This document shows, one piece after another, positions 8,614-16,840 of a stretch of DNA of 64,000 nucleotides. Each line of letters starts with the position of its first letter. The stretch's first letter is position 1. Source of the stretch: Chryseobacterium luteum (GTDB lineage: Bacteria > Bacteroidota > Bacteroidia > Flavobacteriales > Weeksellaceae); contig NZ_JPRO01000012.1 in assembly GCF_000737785.1 (NCBI RefSeq), forward strand, positions 1-64,000. Direction: 5' to 3'. Both the position numbers and the translations under genes were made by a program. The notes under the pieces were generated by a model. That model saw only the letters and a program-made list of their open reading frames with translations. It was not told the origin of the DNA and ran no database searches.

Positions 8614-9183
8614 TTAACCAATTATAATGGGAGCCCGGGTAACACTGTACATATCATAAGAAGGATGATTCATAAATTCTTCTAAACCTACAGCCTCGAT
8701 GGTCTCTTCCTCTTCCTTATAGATTGGATATAATGCTACTAGATTAATATTTCTATCTTCGATTTTAATATTCTCATAATCGTCTGACTCAAGTATTGAT
8801 GGGGCAAATACAAAAAAAGAAGTCATTTTAGAATCTTTCGATATCTGATCGCCAAAATGTATCACTTCGCCATATTCGAAATTATATTCTTCAATAAGTT
8901 CGGCACCTATAAAAGCGAGTGCTTTTCCCCAGTTCATATCAGTAGATTGCACCGTTAACATCAGTTCTGGGCGCCCTTCAGTCCATTCTGGATTGTTAAA
9001 TTCTGACACTCCAAATGTAATAGATGTGATATAATCCTTTTCAGGTACATTTTCATAATTAAATGAGGCCACAGGCGCACAGGTTTTAATAGCCGAGTCA
9101 AATGCAAATATCTCTGGATCCTGAAGAAATATTCTTTCTATATATTCTCTGAAATCTTGTAATCTTCCCTTGCTGTTATCCAT
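8614..9183 (-). CDS. Suppressor-of-fused (SUFU) domain immunity-type protein
   Basis: A 189-residue protein matching bacterial SUFU-domain proteins. Recognisable stretches are FGVSEFNNPEWTEGRPELML (~58-78), MNWGKALAFIGAELI (~84), YGEVIHFGDQIS (~103), FFVFAPSIL (~123) and the terminal YDMYSVTRAPI. Bacterial SUFU proteins are a known immunity family for polymorphic toxins, where they bind and neutralise the toxin domain in the cytoplasm. No toxin gene is seen nearby, so this may be an orphan immunity gene. Its ATG overlaps the stop of the broken ankyrin gene upstream (ATGGATAA), which suggests former translational coupling. Confidence 0.85.
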   Translation of the reverse strand: MDNSKGRLQDFREYIERIFLQDPEIFAFDSAIKTCAPVASFNYENVPEKDYITSITFGVSEFNNPEWTEGRPELMLTVQSTDMNWGKALAFIGAELIEEYNFEYGEVIHFGDQISKDSKMTSFFVFAPSILESDDYENIKIEDRNINLVALYPIYKEEEETIEAVGLEEFMNHPSYDMYSVTRAPIIIG

Positions 9184-9436
9184 TTTTATATTTTTTAAAG
9201 AGGTTTAATTGTTCTTGGTCTTCATCTTCTAAAGCAAGAGAATAAGAGCTATGGCTTACCCCCATTGGTTGTTTTTTGCCAACCAAAATTTCTCCTACCT
9301 TGTTTTTAGTATATGCATCTGCACCATGTTTTAATAACAGCTCTATAATTTCCAAGTTGTTTGTATAACAGGCAGACCATCATGCATTATTGCCATAGCC
9401 ATCTCTAATATTGAGGTCGGGTTTATACTTCAAAAT
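9176..9436 (-). pseudogene. Ankyrin-repeat protein, broken
   Basis: The minus strand reads KYKPDLNIRDGYGNNA, then an in-frame TGA (9380-9382), then WSACYTNNLEIIELLLKHG and ADAYTKNK. The final segment (EDEDQEQLNLFKKYKNG) stops 8 nt into the SUFU start. The Asn-rich loop, helix pair and HGADAYTKN are typical of an ankyrin repeat. The 5' end is missing. Ankyrin proteins are another common immunity type, so this fits a set of decayed immunity genes. Confidence 0.65.
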
Positions 9437-9529
9437 TACCTACCGGATTTCTGATAAGTAATTCTTGTGATCCTAATGTTTGTCTAATAATTGTTTTCAG
9501 GTAATCTTTCCGTCTTTATAATCAAAATG
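9437..9529 (-). pseudogene. Remnant of an immunity-like gene
   Basis: Two overlapping frames read HFDYKDGKIT and YLKTIIRQTLGSQELLIRNP. Joined by a one-base shift they give a plausible protein end that reminds me of CDI-type immunity proteins, but the match is from memory. The fragment runs straight into the ankyrin remnant. Confidence 0.3.
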
Positions 9530-9586
9530 CTCCTATTATTCTTTTTGGTTTCCCCCATTTATTTTTTAAATGGACAAATATTTTGT

Positions 9587-10087
9587 CTAGCACCTTAAAA
9601 TAAAACCCAATTGGCCCCTATAATTTCCCTTAGCAAATGATCGGGGTAAAATCTGTTTTTTAAAATAGGACTCAATCACAGCATGAAGCTCTGCAATATC
9701 ATTACTGGTCAATTGTTTGCACTGAATAAGTTCAGATTCCCTTTTCACTTTTATTACCGCACCTTTTTCATTGATGGTGAGGATATAGCTAAAAGAAATT
9801 TTATCACAGTCGCTGCAATTAGTTGTAACTTTTTTGGCTTCTAAGAAAGGGTTCAGGCACTCACTAAGAAACTTTAACCTTACATCATCATGCCAATCTA
9901 TTTCCTGTTTTACTTTGTCCATATTTATCGTTGCTGTATCTAGCTGCGGGGGACTTGTTTTGTTTGACATATTTGAATCTCCAGACCTTTTTTTTACTGG
10001 GGTATTTTCTTTGTTTCCGTTCAAATTACAGGATGATGTCATGATAAAACAGCAGCACAGTATTCCTATATTTTTTGATATTTTCAT
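9587..10087 (-). CDS. Small lipoprotein of unknown function
   Basis: A 166-residue lipoprotein. The start at 10087 (MKISKNIGILCCCFIMTSSC) gives a normal lipoprotein signal with lipobox TSSC; the longer frame from 10144 adds 19 residues that spoil it. The mature part has a Lys/Asn/Pro-rich linker and then a domain with a Cys pair (TTNCSDCDKISF) and a conserved-looking end (LPRSFAKGNYRGQLGFILRC). I do not recognise the family. It is likely anchored in the outer or inner membrane facing the periplasm. Confidence 0.6.
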   Translation of the reverse strand: MKISKNIGILCCCFIMTSSCNLNGNKENTPVKKRSGDSNMSNKTSPPQLDTATINMDKVKQEIDWHDDVRLKFLSECLNPFLEAKKVTTNCSDCDKISFSYILTINEKGAVIKVKRESELIQCKQLTSNDIAELHAVIESYFKKQILPRSFAKGNYRGQLGFILRC

Positions 10088-10442
10088 TTTAATCAGAGAA
10101 GTGTATATTGTTGCTATTGTTTTTCGGAGGAAATATTTTTTCATAAGCCCATATTGTTTTTACCATATCACCCATGCTTTTCCCGGCCAAAAATCTGTTT
10201 TAGGATAGGGATAGCATCAGATCTTACAGAATGACTTGTACCAAAACAACCAAATTATCTTTTGATTTAATTTCTCCCAGTTTCGGTACGAACGAGGACA
10301 AACTTTTGCATTTTGTCTTTTACGAAATTTAAATAATCTCCACATCATCGCATTACCTCTGTGCACACGGAAGGGAACTTATAATCCGTTTTATTGATTG
10401 TAGGTTCCTTTGTCAGCTAAACGATCATAAACCTTATATTCA

Positions 10443-10574
10443 TTAAGTGTTATCTGCTTTGAAGATATAATTGAAATTTTTCACCACTTCTCCTGATGAA
10501 GTCTTAAAATCTTTGTCTACTTCATCTGACTCTGCTTTTGAGTAGACCCGTCTGTATACTCCACGAAATACCAT
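10443..10574 (-). pseudogene. Short unidentified coding remnant
   Basis: A 43-codon frame with protein-like composition (VDKDFKTSSGEVVKNFNYIF). Family unknown. It lies 350 nt from the topoisomerase fragment and may belong to the same lost element. Confidence 0.2.
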
Positions 10575-10920
10575 CAACCTAAGAGTGTTTTTTTGTCATC
10601 TTACTGGACGAACAACCTTAAGATATATTAATAACCCTTTTAATTCTGCTTTCATAATGGTTTATATTTCGTTGTATAGTCGGTACTGCAAAATTAGCAC
10701 TCATTCCAGATGCACTCCGAAATTAATTAACCGTTGTTAGGATTAAGATTAAGCCAATTAATATAACGTGCTGTGAAAACGGCAATAATAATGCAGAACT
10801 GCTGTAGTAAATGTAATACTCTTTTTTTACGTACCCAAAAAAATCAGCATTTAGGGCGTTATTTACAGATCATTATGGCCCATGACGACAATTTAAAACT
10901 CTATAACAGCAATTCATATC

Positions 10921-11097
10921 TTAGTTCTTTTTACCTTTCTTGTTTTCAAATTCAAATGTGGTTTCGCCCTTTTCATTCAGCTTGATAAAGGCATTAAACT
11001 TATTTCCTGCTTTACTCTTCATTCCTTTTAGAGTGGTGTTTCCCTTACTTATCAGCGATCCAATATCTAAAATGCTTAACGTGTCTTTAGATGACAT
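10921..11097 (-). pseudogene. 3' fragment of a type IA topoisomerase (TopB-like, conjugative element)
   Basis: A 58-codon frame reads ILDIGSLISKGNTTLKGMKS then KAGNKFNAFIKLNEKGE and TTFEFENKKGKKN. This resembles the C-terminal tail of the type IA topoisomerase III proteins carried by Bacteroidota conjugative transposons (typically KGFKSKAGKxFDAxLxL...GxxxFEF). The rest of the gene is absent. It is taken as a scar of a lost ICE. Confidence 0.45.
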
Positions 11098-11227
11098 GAT
11101 TTGTAAGTAAAGTACTAAAAGTAAAGCGCATAAAACAAAACCCGCCGATTTGAGATTATATATAGAAGTAAATTATTTTATTTATTTTTACAAAAGCTTA
11201 AAGGCAGATCAATTAACAGTATACATC

Positions 11228-12343
11228 ATGTGTAATTCCAAATCATTAATCAAATCGGCTTTTTCGCTCTTTCTTATTCTCATTACTGCATTAATTTCAT
11301 GTGATCATAAAGACAGTAACATCACTTCTCTGAACTGGTTTGACAAAGCCGATATTTATATAGGCGGCGAACTGGGCGACTCCACTACCTACTGGAAAAA
11401 CGGAAAAGCCATTAGCCTAGACAAAAAAGGAATGTTTGCCAATGCAGTAACGGTATCCGGTAAAGACACCTATTTAGCAGGTTTTATCGCTATAAAAGAT
11501 AGTTTAACTAACAACAATACAGCACGTGCGGTATACTGTAAGAATGGAAATATAGTTTTTTTGACTGACGGAAGAACTGCTGCGGTCGCTACTGCTATTG
11601 CGGTATCAGGGACAGACATTTATGTAGCTGGTTATGAATACAATGGCGACAAAAATACCGCTGAGCCCGTTCATTCTCAAAAATCAATAGCTAAATACTG
11701 GAAGAATGGGATTCCTGTGGTTTTATCAGATGGTCATGCAAACGCCAGTGCCACAGCTATTACAGTCAAAGGAACTGATGTGTATGTAGCAGGCTATGAA
11801 AAAGACGAGATCTCTGTAGCCAGATATTGGAAAAACGGTAAACAAACAGCGCTGAAGATTGATAGCAATTTATCAAATGGAGCAAATTATTCAGAGGCCT
11901 ACTCTATTTTTATTGCAGGGACCGATGTCTATATTGCCGGAACGGAATGCGGACTTGCAGCCTATTGGAAAAATGGCATACCAGTTTTACTGGCTCCCAA
12001 AAAGAGTCCTAATCAATCAGGTACCGATAATGAAAGTTCAAAAGCGACTTCCATTGCTGTTTCAGGACAGGATGTACACGTAGCCGGAATCCAGGATACA
12101 CTTGCATCCCTTTTCCATACCGTCAAATACTGGAAAAACGGAAAGGCCACTACCCTATCCAAAAAACCTCTTGATGCAAAGACCAATGCATTTATGGCGT
12201 TAAACGGCCATGATGTATATATTACCTGCACACTTGCGGATCCTGCATTTAATTACCAAACTATCGTCTGGAAGAATACTGTCCCTGCTATTTTAAGTAA
12301 AGAAACAATGCGTGTGACTTCTATTTTCGCAGCAGACAAATAA
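11228..12343 (+). CDS. Lipoprotein with repeated YWKNG/GTDVYVAGYE units (probable beta-propeller)
   Basis: A 371-residue lipoprotein. The start at 11228 gives a normal signal (LFLILITALISC, lipobox LISC); the 26 residues upstream from 11150 do not. The mature protein consists of about seven repeats of ~45 residues. Each has (K)YWKNGxxxxL followed by a segment such as AIAVSGTDIYVAGYE or AITVKGTDVYVAGYE. The spacing and beta-rich content suggest a beta-propeller. Function unknown; surface binding is possible. The downstream gene starts 12 nt after the stop, so the two are probably cotranscribed. Confidence 0.7.
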   Translation: MCNSKSLIKSAFSLFLILITALISCDHKDSNITSLNWFDKADIYIGGELGDSTTYWKNGKAISLDKKGMFANAVTVSGKDTYLAGFIAIKDSLTNNNTARAVYCKNGNIVFLTDGRTAAVATAIAVSGTDIYVAGYEYNGDKNTAEPVHSQKSIAKYWKNGIPVVLSDGHANASATAITVKGTDVYVAGYEKDEISVARYWKNGKQTALKIDSNLSNGANYSEAYSIFIAGTDVYIAGTECGLAAYWKNGIPVLLAPKKSPNQSGTDNESSKATSIAVSGQDVHVAGIQDTLASLFHTVKYWKNGKATTLSKKPLDAKTNAFMALNGHDVYITCTLADPAFNYQTIVWKNTVPAILSKETMRVTSIFAADK

Positions 12344-12354
12344 TATCCAGCTAT

Positions 12355-13080
12355 ATGAAAACAACCTACAAATTAGATATTGAAAGTCCTTGCAAAAAGA
12401 TGGATTGGGATGAAATGAGAATTGCTGACCAAGCAAAATTTTGTTCATTGTGTACTAAAAATGTTTTTGATTTTATAAATTGGACAGACGAAGATATTAT
12501 TAATTTCCTTAATAAGACGGATGACAAAATTTGTGCAAGACTTAGCCACGGACAGATGGACAGAATAATTTCTATTAAAGAAAAGCCGAAAATAAATAAT
12601 TGGAATAAGTTTATTATGAGTGCTTTACTAATTACTACAACAAATATTTATGCAACTGAAAAAAACAATGTAAATATTCGATATGATCAACTTCTTCGGT
12701 CAAAAATATCTTATAAAAATGACATCATAGACTATTCTGTCTCAAATGACACTATTAGGAATTTAATATCTGGAACTTTAATTCAAAAAGAGTCAAAAAA
12801 ACCAATTCCTAATGTGATTATTGAAGTAAAAGATACTGACCTAAAGATTAACACAGACTCAATAGGGAGTTTTAAATTTTATTTACCTGAAAATTATACG
12901 AAATCCGAAATAGTTCTGGTTGTTGTTGCAAACTATGGATTTGAAGGGCAAACGCAGAGAACTTTCTATAAAAATGAACTTCCAATTACAAACATAATAA
13001 TCGAACAACCAAGTATGTCAATTGGCGAAGTAATTTACTATAAACCAAAAAAATGGTGGCAATTTTGGAAGAAAAGATAA
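12355..13080 (+). CDS. Carboxypeptidase-regulatory-like domain protein with N-terminal Cys motif
   Basis: A 241-residue protein. The first ~75 residues hold a Cys-rich motif seen in many Chryseobacterium proteins (ESPCKKMDWDEM, KFCSLCTKNVFDFINWTDED, DKICARL). A membrane segment lies at ~85-100 (WNKFIMSALLITTTNIYA). The C-terminal part is a CarboxypepD_reg-like beta-sandwich (ISGTLIQKESKKPIPNVII, SIGSFKFYLPENY), and the end is KPKKWWQFWKK. The architecture puts the Cys part in the cytoplasm and the beta domain outside. Role unknown. It follows the propeller lipoprotein closely. Confidence 0.65.
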   Translation: MKTTYKLDIESPCKKMDWDEMRIADQAKFCSLCTKNVFDFINWTDEDIINFLNKTDDKICARLSHGQMDRIISIKEKPKINNWNKFIMSALLITTTNIYATEKNNVNIRYDQLLRSKISYKNDIIDYSVSNDTIRNLISGTLIQKESKKPIPNVIIEVKDTDLKINTDSIGSFKFYLPENYTKSEIVLVVVANYGFEGQTQRTFYKNELPITNIIIEQPSMSIGEVIYYKPKKWWQFWKKR

Positions 13081-13176
13081 AAGCTATACAAGAAATATCA
13101 ACTGCCGGATGGCAGTATCAGTGTAAGTAAGTTTTGGATGAATTGTCAAAGGAAGAATCCCTTTATAGCCTCAATA

Positions 13177-13410
13177 CTAATTAATAATGTCTCCTTTATT
13201 ATTTGTTAGCTTGTCCTGCCATTGCTGTATTTGTTTGGGTGTTTGCCTCAGCCATTCTGCGATTTCATACCAATTTATTTTTTCAGGATCGTCTTTCTGT
13301 AACCGGGCGATGAACCAGGCGGAGATGAACTTTTCAAAATCGTCTGATGCTTTATTCCATGCCTGAAGAAATACTTGAGCAGCTCCTTTAATATTACCTG
13401 TTTCCTCCAC
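13177..13410 (-). CDS. Small protein, truncated TPR-like family
   Basis: A 77-residue frame starting with GTG at 13410 and overlapping the end of the Imm26 gene by 17 nt. It reads AAQVFLQAWNKASDDFEKFI, SAWFIARLQKDDPEKINWYE and a Gln-rich helical end. The core resembles the N-terminal part of proteins with a FLQAWNE-DFEKF-A-Y-ARHQ motif followed by TPR helices, but here the tail after ~55 residues is different and short. It may be a worn or shortened immunity-associated gene. Translational coupling to Imm26 is likely. Confidence 0.5.
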   Translation of the reverse strand: MEETGNIKGAAQVFLQAWNKASDDFEKFISAWFIARLQKDDPEKINWYEIAEWLRQTPKQIQQWQDKLTNNKGDIIN

Positions 13411-13993
13411 CTATCTGATGGTATATTTTTTTCCGCAACTCGGGATAGTATAATAGATCATTTTCCTTGATGTAATCTGGTCTTCTAATATTCGCAGGAA
13501 TCAAATCGCCCTTATCCTGTAAAAATAAATACGCATCACCGATAACTCCTGGTACATTTATACTTGTCTTAAGATCCTCGTTTTCCAGAGTTCCGACTTC
13601 AATTTTTATAGATAGCTCGCCTCTATCCAGAGTTATTCCTCCGTTTTTATTATTTAAATGCTCCGGAAATTCCACTTTAGTATAGACTATTCCCCAGGTT
13701 AAAAGATTTCTTTTGCCATCAATATTTCTTGTAAACACCCTGGGAATTAAGATTTCTGTTGAAATTAGCTCTGGTGTATCAAAAATACCTTTATACATCT
13801 CTATTAACTGACATGAATTATGAGACATTAACAAATAAGGAAAGTAATCATTAGAAAAAATACTTGAGTCGGTTACATCTACTATTTTATGATACTGTTT
13901 ATCAACATCAAAAAGCATTCTTCCAAACGAATATTTGCCTGATATCACTTCCAAATAAAATATGTCTCCTACTTTTAATTTTTGTTTCACCAT
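13394..13993 (-). CDS. Imm26-like immunity protein
   Basis: A 199-residue protein. The start at 13993 (MVKQKLKVGDIFYLEV) matches the usual start of Imm26 proteins; 12 more residues upstream from 14029 have no support. Features are a small beta-rich N-terminal domain (VGDIFYLEVISGKYSFGRML) and a C-terminal region (GVIGDAYLFLQDKGDLIP). Imm26 proteins are predicted cytoplasmic immunity partners of polymorphic toxins. No toxin is adjacent. A further broken coding stretch lies just upstream, so the locus looks like a chain of acquired immunity genes. Confidence 0.55.
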   Translation of the reverse strand: MVKQKLKVGDIFYLEVISGKYSFGRMLFDVDKQYHKIVDVTDSSIFSNDYFPYLLMSHNSCQLIEMYKGIFDTPELISTEILIPRVFTRNIDGKRNLLTWGIVYTKVEFPEHLNNKNGGITLDRGELSIKIEVGTLENEDLKTSINVPGVIGDAYLFLQDKGDLIPANIRRPDYIKENDLLYYPELRKKIYHQIGGGNR

Positions 13994-14037
13994 TTTATGG
14001 ATATTTAATAAGTTTCTTAAAATACTCAAATTTCACT

Positions 14038-14200
14038 TTACTCAAAGCATTTATTTTGTTCCAAATGAGCATTCACTTTTGAAGCCTTCGATTCAAGCGC
14101 CATCATGAAATGCTGTTCTCTAGCTACTCATTTTCCTCGTTGAATTACTTCATAAACAAGTTTGTCTTCATCTACTAGATATGATTTTATTACAGGGTAC
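14038..14200 (-). pseudogene. Broken coding remnant upstream of Imm26-like gene
   Basis: The minus strand reads IKSYLVDEDKLVYEVIQRGK, an in-frame TGA, then VAREQHFMMALESKASKVN and AHLEQNKCFE before TAA. The composition is clearly protein-like and the frame is kept across the stop. Family not recognised. It is probably another decayed immunity gene. Confidence 0.4.
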
Positions 14201-14395
14201 CGTAATTAGTGATTAAATTATCTTGTATCAAAAGGTTGGTAAATCGTTATGATATATCCACATATAGAGAGATAAAATGTATCAATTTTTCAATATTAAT
14301 AGATTTATTAAATAATATTAAAAATGTGGTATCTATTGTTAATAAAATGGTATTTCATTTGTATTTCATCAATGAAACCAACAAAATATTATCAT

Positions 14396-15253
14396 ATGAA
14401 AAAAGCATTTACTTTTATCGGACTTGTTTCGATAGCAGCATTTTCTAATGCTCAGATTGTAATTAATGAAATTTACACGGGAGGCGGAATCTTAGGCGCA
14501 ACGCTGACCAATGATTTCATAGAATTGAAGAATATCGGATCTGCTACGGCTTCTCTCAATGGGGCAAGCATTCAGTACGGACCGCAGTCAGGCGCATTCA
14601 CCCAGTATCATACGATCCCTAATATAACGCTGGGCCCCGGACAGACTTATTTAATTCAGGAAGGTTCAGATGGCGGGGGAATCATCAATCTTCTCAATCC
14701 CAACCTTATTGTGAATGTAGTGCTTAATTTTAACGGAGCAAATCCGACGGTAGGGGCAGGAATAAACATTGGCTTTACTTCAGGAAAAGTTGCTTTGGCG
14801 AGTAATACTACACAGGTTACAGGGCCAACGGCTGCCAATGTCTTAGATTTTGTGGGGTATGGTCAGGCAGACCAGTATGAAGGTACAGGCGCAGCTCCTT
14901 CTCCAACCATATTAAATTCAATTACAAGGATTTCAGGAGATACCAATCGTAATAATATAGATTTTACCATTGCTCTTGCCTCACCACAATCCAGTGTACT
15001 GGCCGTAAGTGATGTCTATAACAATACTGCGCGGCATGATTTTATCAAAAATTCTTTGGTAAAAAATAATGAAGTTGTTTTCGGGTCTGACATAAAAGAT
15101 GTTAAAATCTACTCAATTTCAGGGCAGTTAATCAAAACTTCTTCTGTAAAAGCCAATGAAACTTTAAATGTTTCAGAGCTTCAGAAAGGAAATTATATTA
15201 TCACAGGAACCGTTAATAATCAACTGGTTTCCCGGAAAATTTTGAAAGATTAA
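14396..15253 (+). CDS. Lamin-tail-domain protein secreted by the type IX system
   Basis: A 285-residue protein. The start at 14396 (MKKAFTFIGLVSIAAFSNA) gives a clean signal peptide; the longer frame from 14324 does not. Residues ~20-195 form a lamin-tail (LTD) type beta domain (IVINEIYTGGG, NDFIELKNIG, GQTYLIQEGS). The last ~70 residues are a T9SS type A sorting tail (VKIYSISGQLIKTSS, LNVSELQKGNYIITG, LVSRKILKD), which directs export across the outer membrane. LTD domains often sit on secreted nucleases or adhesins, but no enzymatic domain is present here. The terminator at 15391-15419 follows. Confidence 0.85.
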   Translation: MKKAFTFIGLVSIAAFSNAQIVINEIYTGGGILGATLTNDFIELKNIGSATASLNGASIQYGPQSGAFTQYHTIPNITLGPGQTYLIQEGSDGGGIINLLNPNLIVNVVLNFNGANPTVGAGINIGFTSGKVALASNTTQVTGPTAANVLDFVGYGQADQYEGTGAAPSPTILNSITRISGDTNRNNIDFTIALASPQSSVLAVSDVYNNTARHDFIKNSLVKNNEVVFGSDIKDVKIYSISGQLIKTSSVKANETLNVSELQKGNYIITGTVNNQLVSRKILKD

Positions 15254-15390
15254 TTGAAATTAGTTACTTACTATTAGATAATTTAACAAATAAAAAATAC
15301 CACAAAAAATCAATATTTGAGTGATTTAAGTATTGTAATGGTACAAATTTTGGACCTATCATAGCAGAAGTAAATACTTTCTTTTTTTCA

Positions 15391-15419
15391 AATACCTCTC
15401 ATTTCCCTTGAGAGGTATT
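15391..15419 (+). terminator. Hairpin after the LTD protein gene
   Basis: The 11-bp perfect stem AATACCTCTCA / TGAGAGGTATT encloses a 7-nt loop. There is no long T run after it, so it may be a weak or bidirectional terminator. Confidence 0.55.
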
Positions 15420-15748
15420 ATTATTTAATGTATCAAAAATCAATAAAAACGCTCCTTAAAAAAGGAGCATCTGAAATGTCTCAAAAAAAATAAAGAGTTA
15501 TGTCTATTTCAAAACTACATCTCTTTACTCTTATTTATTATGATTTACAGCATAATAAGTGGTAGTTTATCTTGTGTAGATTTTATACAGCTACCTTAAT
15601 TTATAGATCAAATGGATGTTTTTGTTTTTTAAAGTGGCCTATTATTGCTGATAACGGATTAATGCAGTTGCCTCATTGATTCGTTTTAAAGCACATACCT
15701 TTACTTTAATAAAAGCTAAATAAATTGTTTCAATCTTTATTCCTTATT

Positions 15749-15844
15749 TTAAAGGCGGTAAGAGACCCCGATACTGTCATGGCTGATTTTCAGCTCTTGT
15801 TCTGAGATGCTTACAAGCGCATCTCGGTAAATTCGTTGTGACAT
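15749..15844 (-). CDS. Possible 31-residue peptide or gene remnant
   Basis: The frame MSQRIYRDALVSISEQELK continues to KISHDSIGVSYRL and stops. The alternating hydrophobic pattern and ISH-SIGVSYRL look like the start of a small beta domain, as in bacterial PH-like proteins, so it may be a cut-off 5' end. No ribosome-binding site stands out. Confidence 0.25.
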   Translation of the reverse strand: MSQRIYRDALVSISEQELKISHDSIGVSYRL

Positions 15845-15915
15845 GGTAAATAGTTTAAGTGAATGATTATTTTAACTAACTGATTAGGTTAGGTTCACTC
15901 AACTTAAGAAATTTT

Positions 15916-15945
15916 ATTTTAATTCTCACCTGTGAGAATTAAAAT
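15916..15945. repeat. Perfect 14-bp inverted repeat
   Basis: ATTTTAATTCTCAC / GTGAGAATTAAAAT with only CT between the arms. A 2-nt loop suits a protein-binding palindrome or a cruciform more than a transcription terminator. It lies 70 nt upstream of the start of the short frame at 15749-15844. Confidence 0.7.
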
Positions 15946-16296
15946 GTTGATATATATTATTTAGTATATAGCTTTAATAGCTGAAACTGCCCAGCATTGA
16001 CTAAAAACGACACCTTTCATTTAAATGTACTTATGCTCGGACATTCTTTTGTAGCAGTAATCATAGTTTATAAATGAAACATTTGACTGGGCTGTATTCT
16101 TTGATAGCAAGGTGCTACCGATTTCGAAAATTCAGTAAGGTTTGAATGAAAGCAAATAATATAAACGTCACCATTCGGAATTTAAAAGACGCTTCAATTT
16201 ATCAACATACAATGAAGTATGTCTGCAAATAAAATATTAACTATCTTTAAACAAAGAAACGTAAAGCATTATAATAATCTCTAAAAACTGGTTTCT

Positions 16297-16734
16297 ATGA
16301 AATTTTGGAACGCCTTTAGAATATTTTGGATCATCTTTTTTTTGTTTTTTGCGATTGGGCTGCCGCTCATTCTCCATTACGGAGGACATCATAAAGGCGA
16401 TTATGAGATGACTCATACATCCCCCATAACAGCAGCCATCTTGCTTGGCATGGGAACGGCATTTTGGCTCATCGTCTTTATTTCTTACAGCAAGAAATTT
16501 TTGATTAATCCTTCTTTTAAAAAAAATGGCATTATAGCGCTTAATTTGGCCGGGCTGCTATTATTGATTGCTTTGGCAGCAGGAATATTAGTTTATACCT
16601 ATATAAATGAAAGCCGTGGCTATGGTTGGCGTTATCTGTATTTTTGGCATCCTTACATCATTATTCCCTGCTCTTTTATTTGTTATTCAGGTCTTTTTTA
16701 TGGCATAACCAGACGTATTTTTTCAAAATATTAG
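16297..16734 (+). CDS. Four-helix membrane protein of unknown function
   Basis: A 145-residue protein with four predicted membrane spans: ~8-28 (IFWIIFFLFFAIGLPLILHY), ~42-62, ~78-99 and ~117-140. Short charged loops separate them, one being HHKGDYEMTH. No catalytic motif is visible and I do not recognise the family. It lies alone on the plus strand ahead of another small membrane protein. Confidence 0.6.
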   Translation: MKFWNAFRIFWIIFFLFFAIGLPLILHYGGHHKGDYEMTHTSPITAAILLGMGTAFWLIVFISYSKKFLINPSFKKNGIIALNLAGLLLLIALAAGILVYTYINESRGYGWRYLYFWHPYIIIPCSFICYSGLFYGITRRIFSKY

Positions 16735-16840
16735 GACAAAATGGGTCTCATATATTTTACGAATATCTATCCTATCTTAATAGCTACAAGCTGTGTTCTT
16801 TTAGTATTCCGATATAAACAAGTGCTTCTTGTACATAGCA

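Larger units (their letters stand above)
10145..11149. other. Gene-poor region with decayed mobile-element fragments
   Basis: About 1 kb without an intact gene. It holds a topoisomerase remnant (10921-11097) and a short minus-strand frame at 10443-10574 (43 residues, including FRGVYRRVYSKAES and NFNYIFKADNT). Protein-like composition without starts or full domains suggests a degraded insertion. Confidence 0.45.
15254..16296. other. Gene-poor region (about 1 kb)
   Basis: It contains a hairpin at 15391-15419, a short minus-strand frame at 15749-15844 and a perfect palindrome at 15916-15945. Otherwise I see only AT-rich sequence. Confidence 0.5.

Noticed and set aside
10773..10985. 70-residue plus-strand open frame
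   Set aside because: Low-complexity, overlaps the topoisomerase remnant on the other strand, and has no recognisable motif or start signal.
14209..14448. 79-residue plus-strand open frame
   Set aside because: Overlaps the signal peptide region of the LTD gene and has no protein-like pattern.
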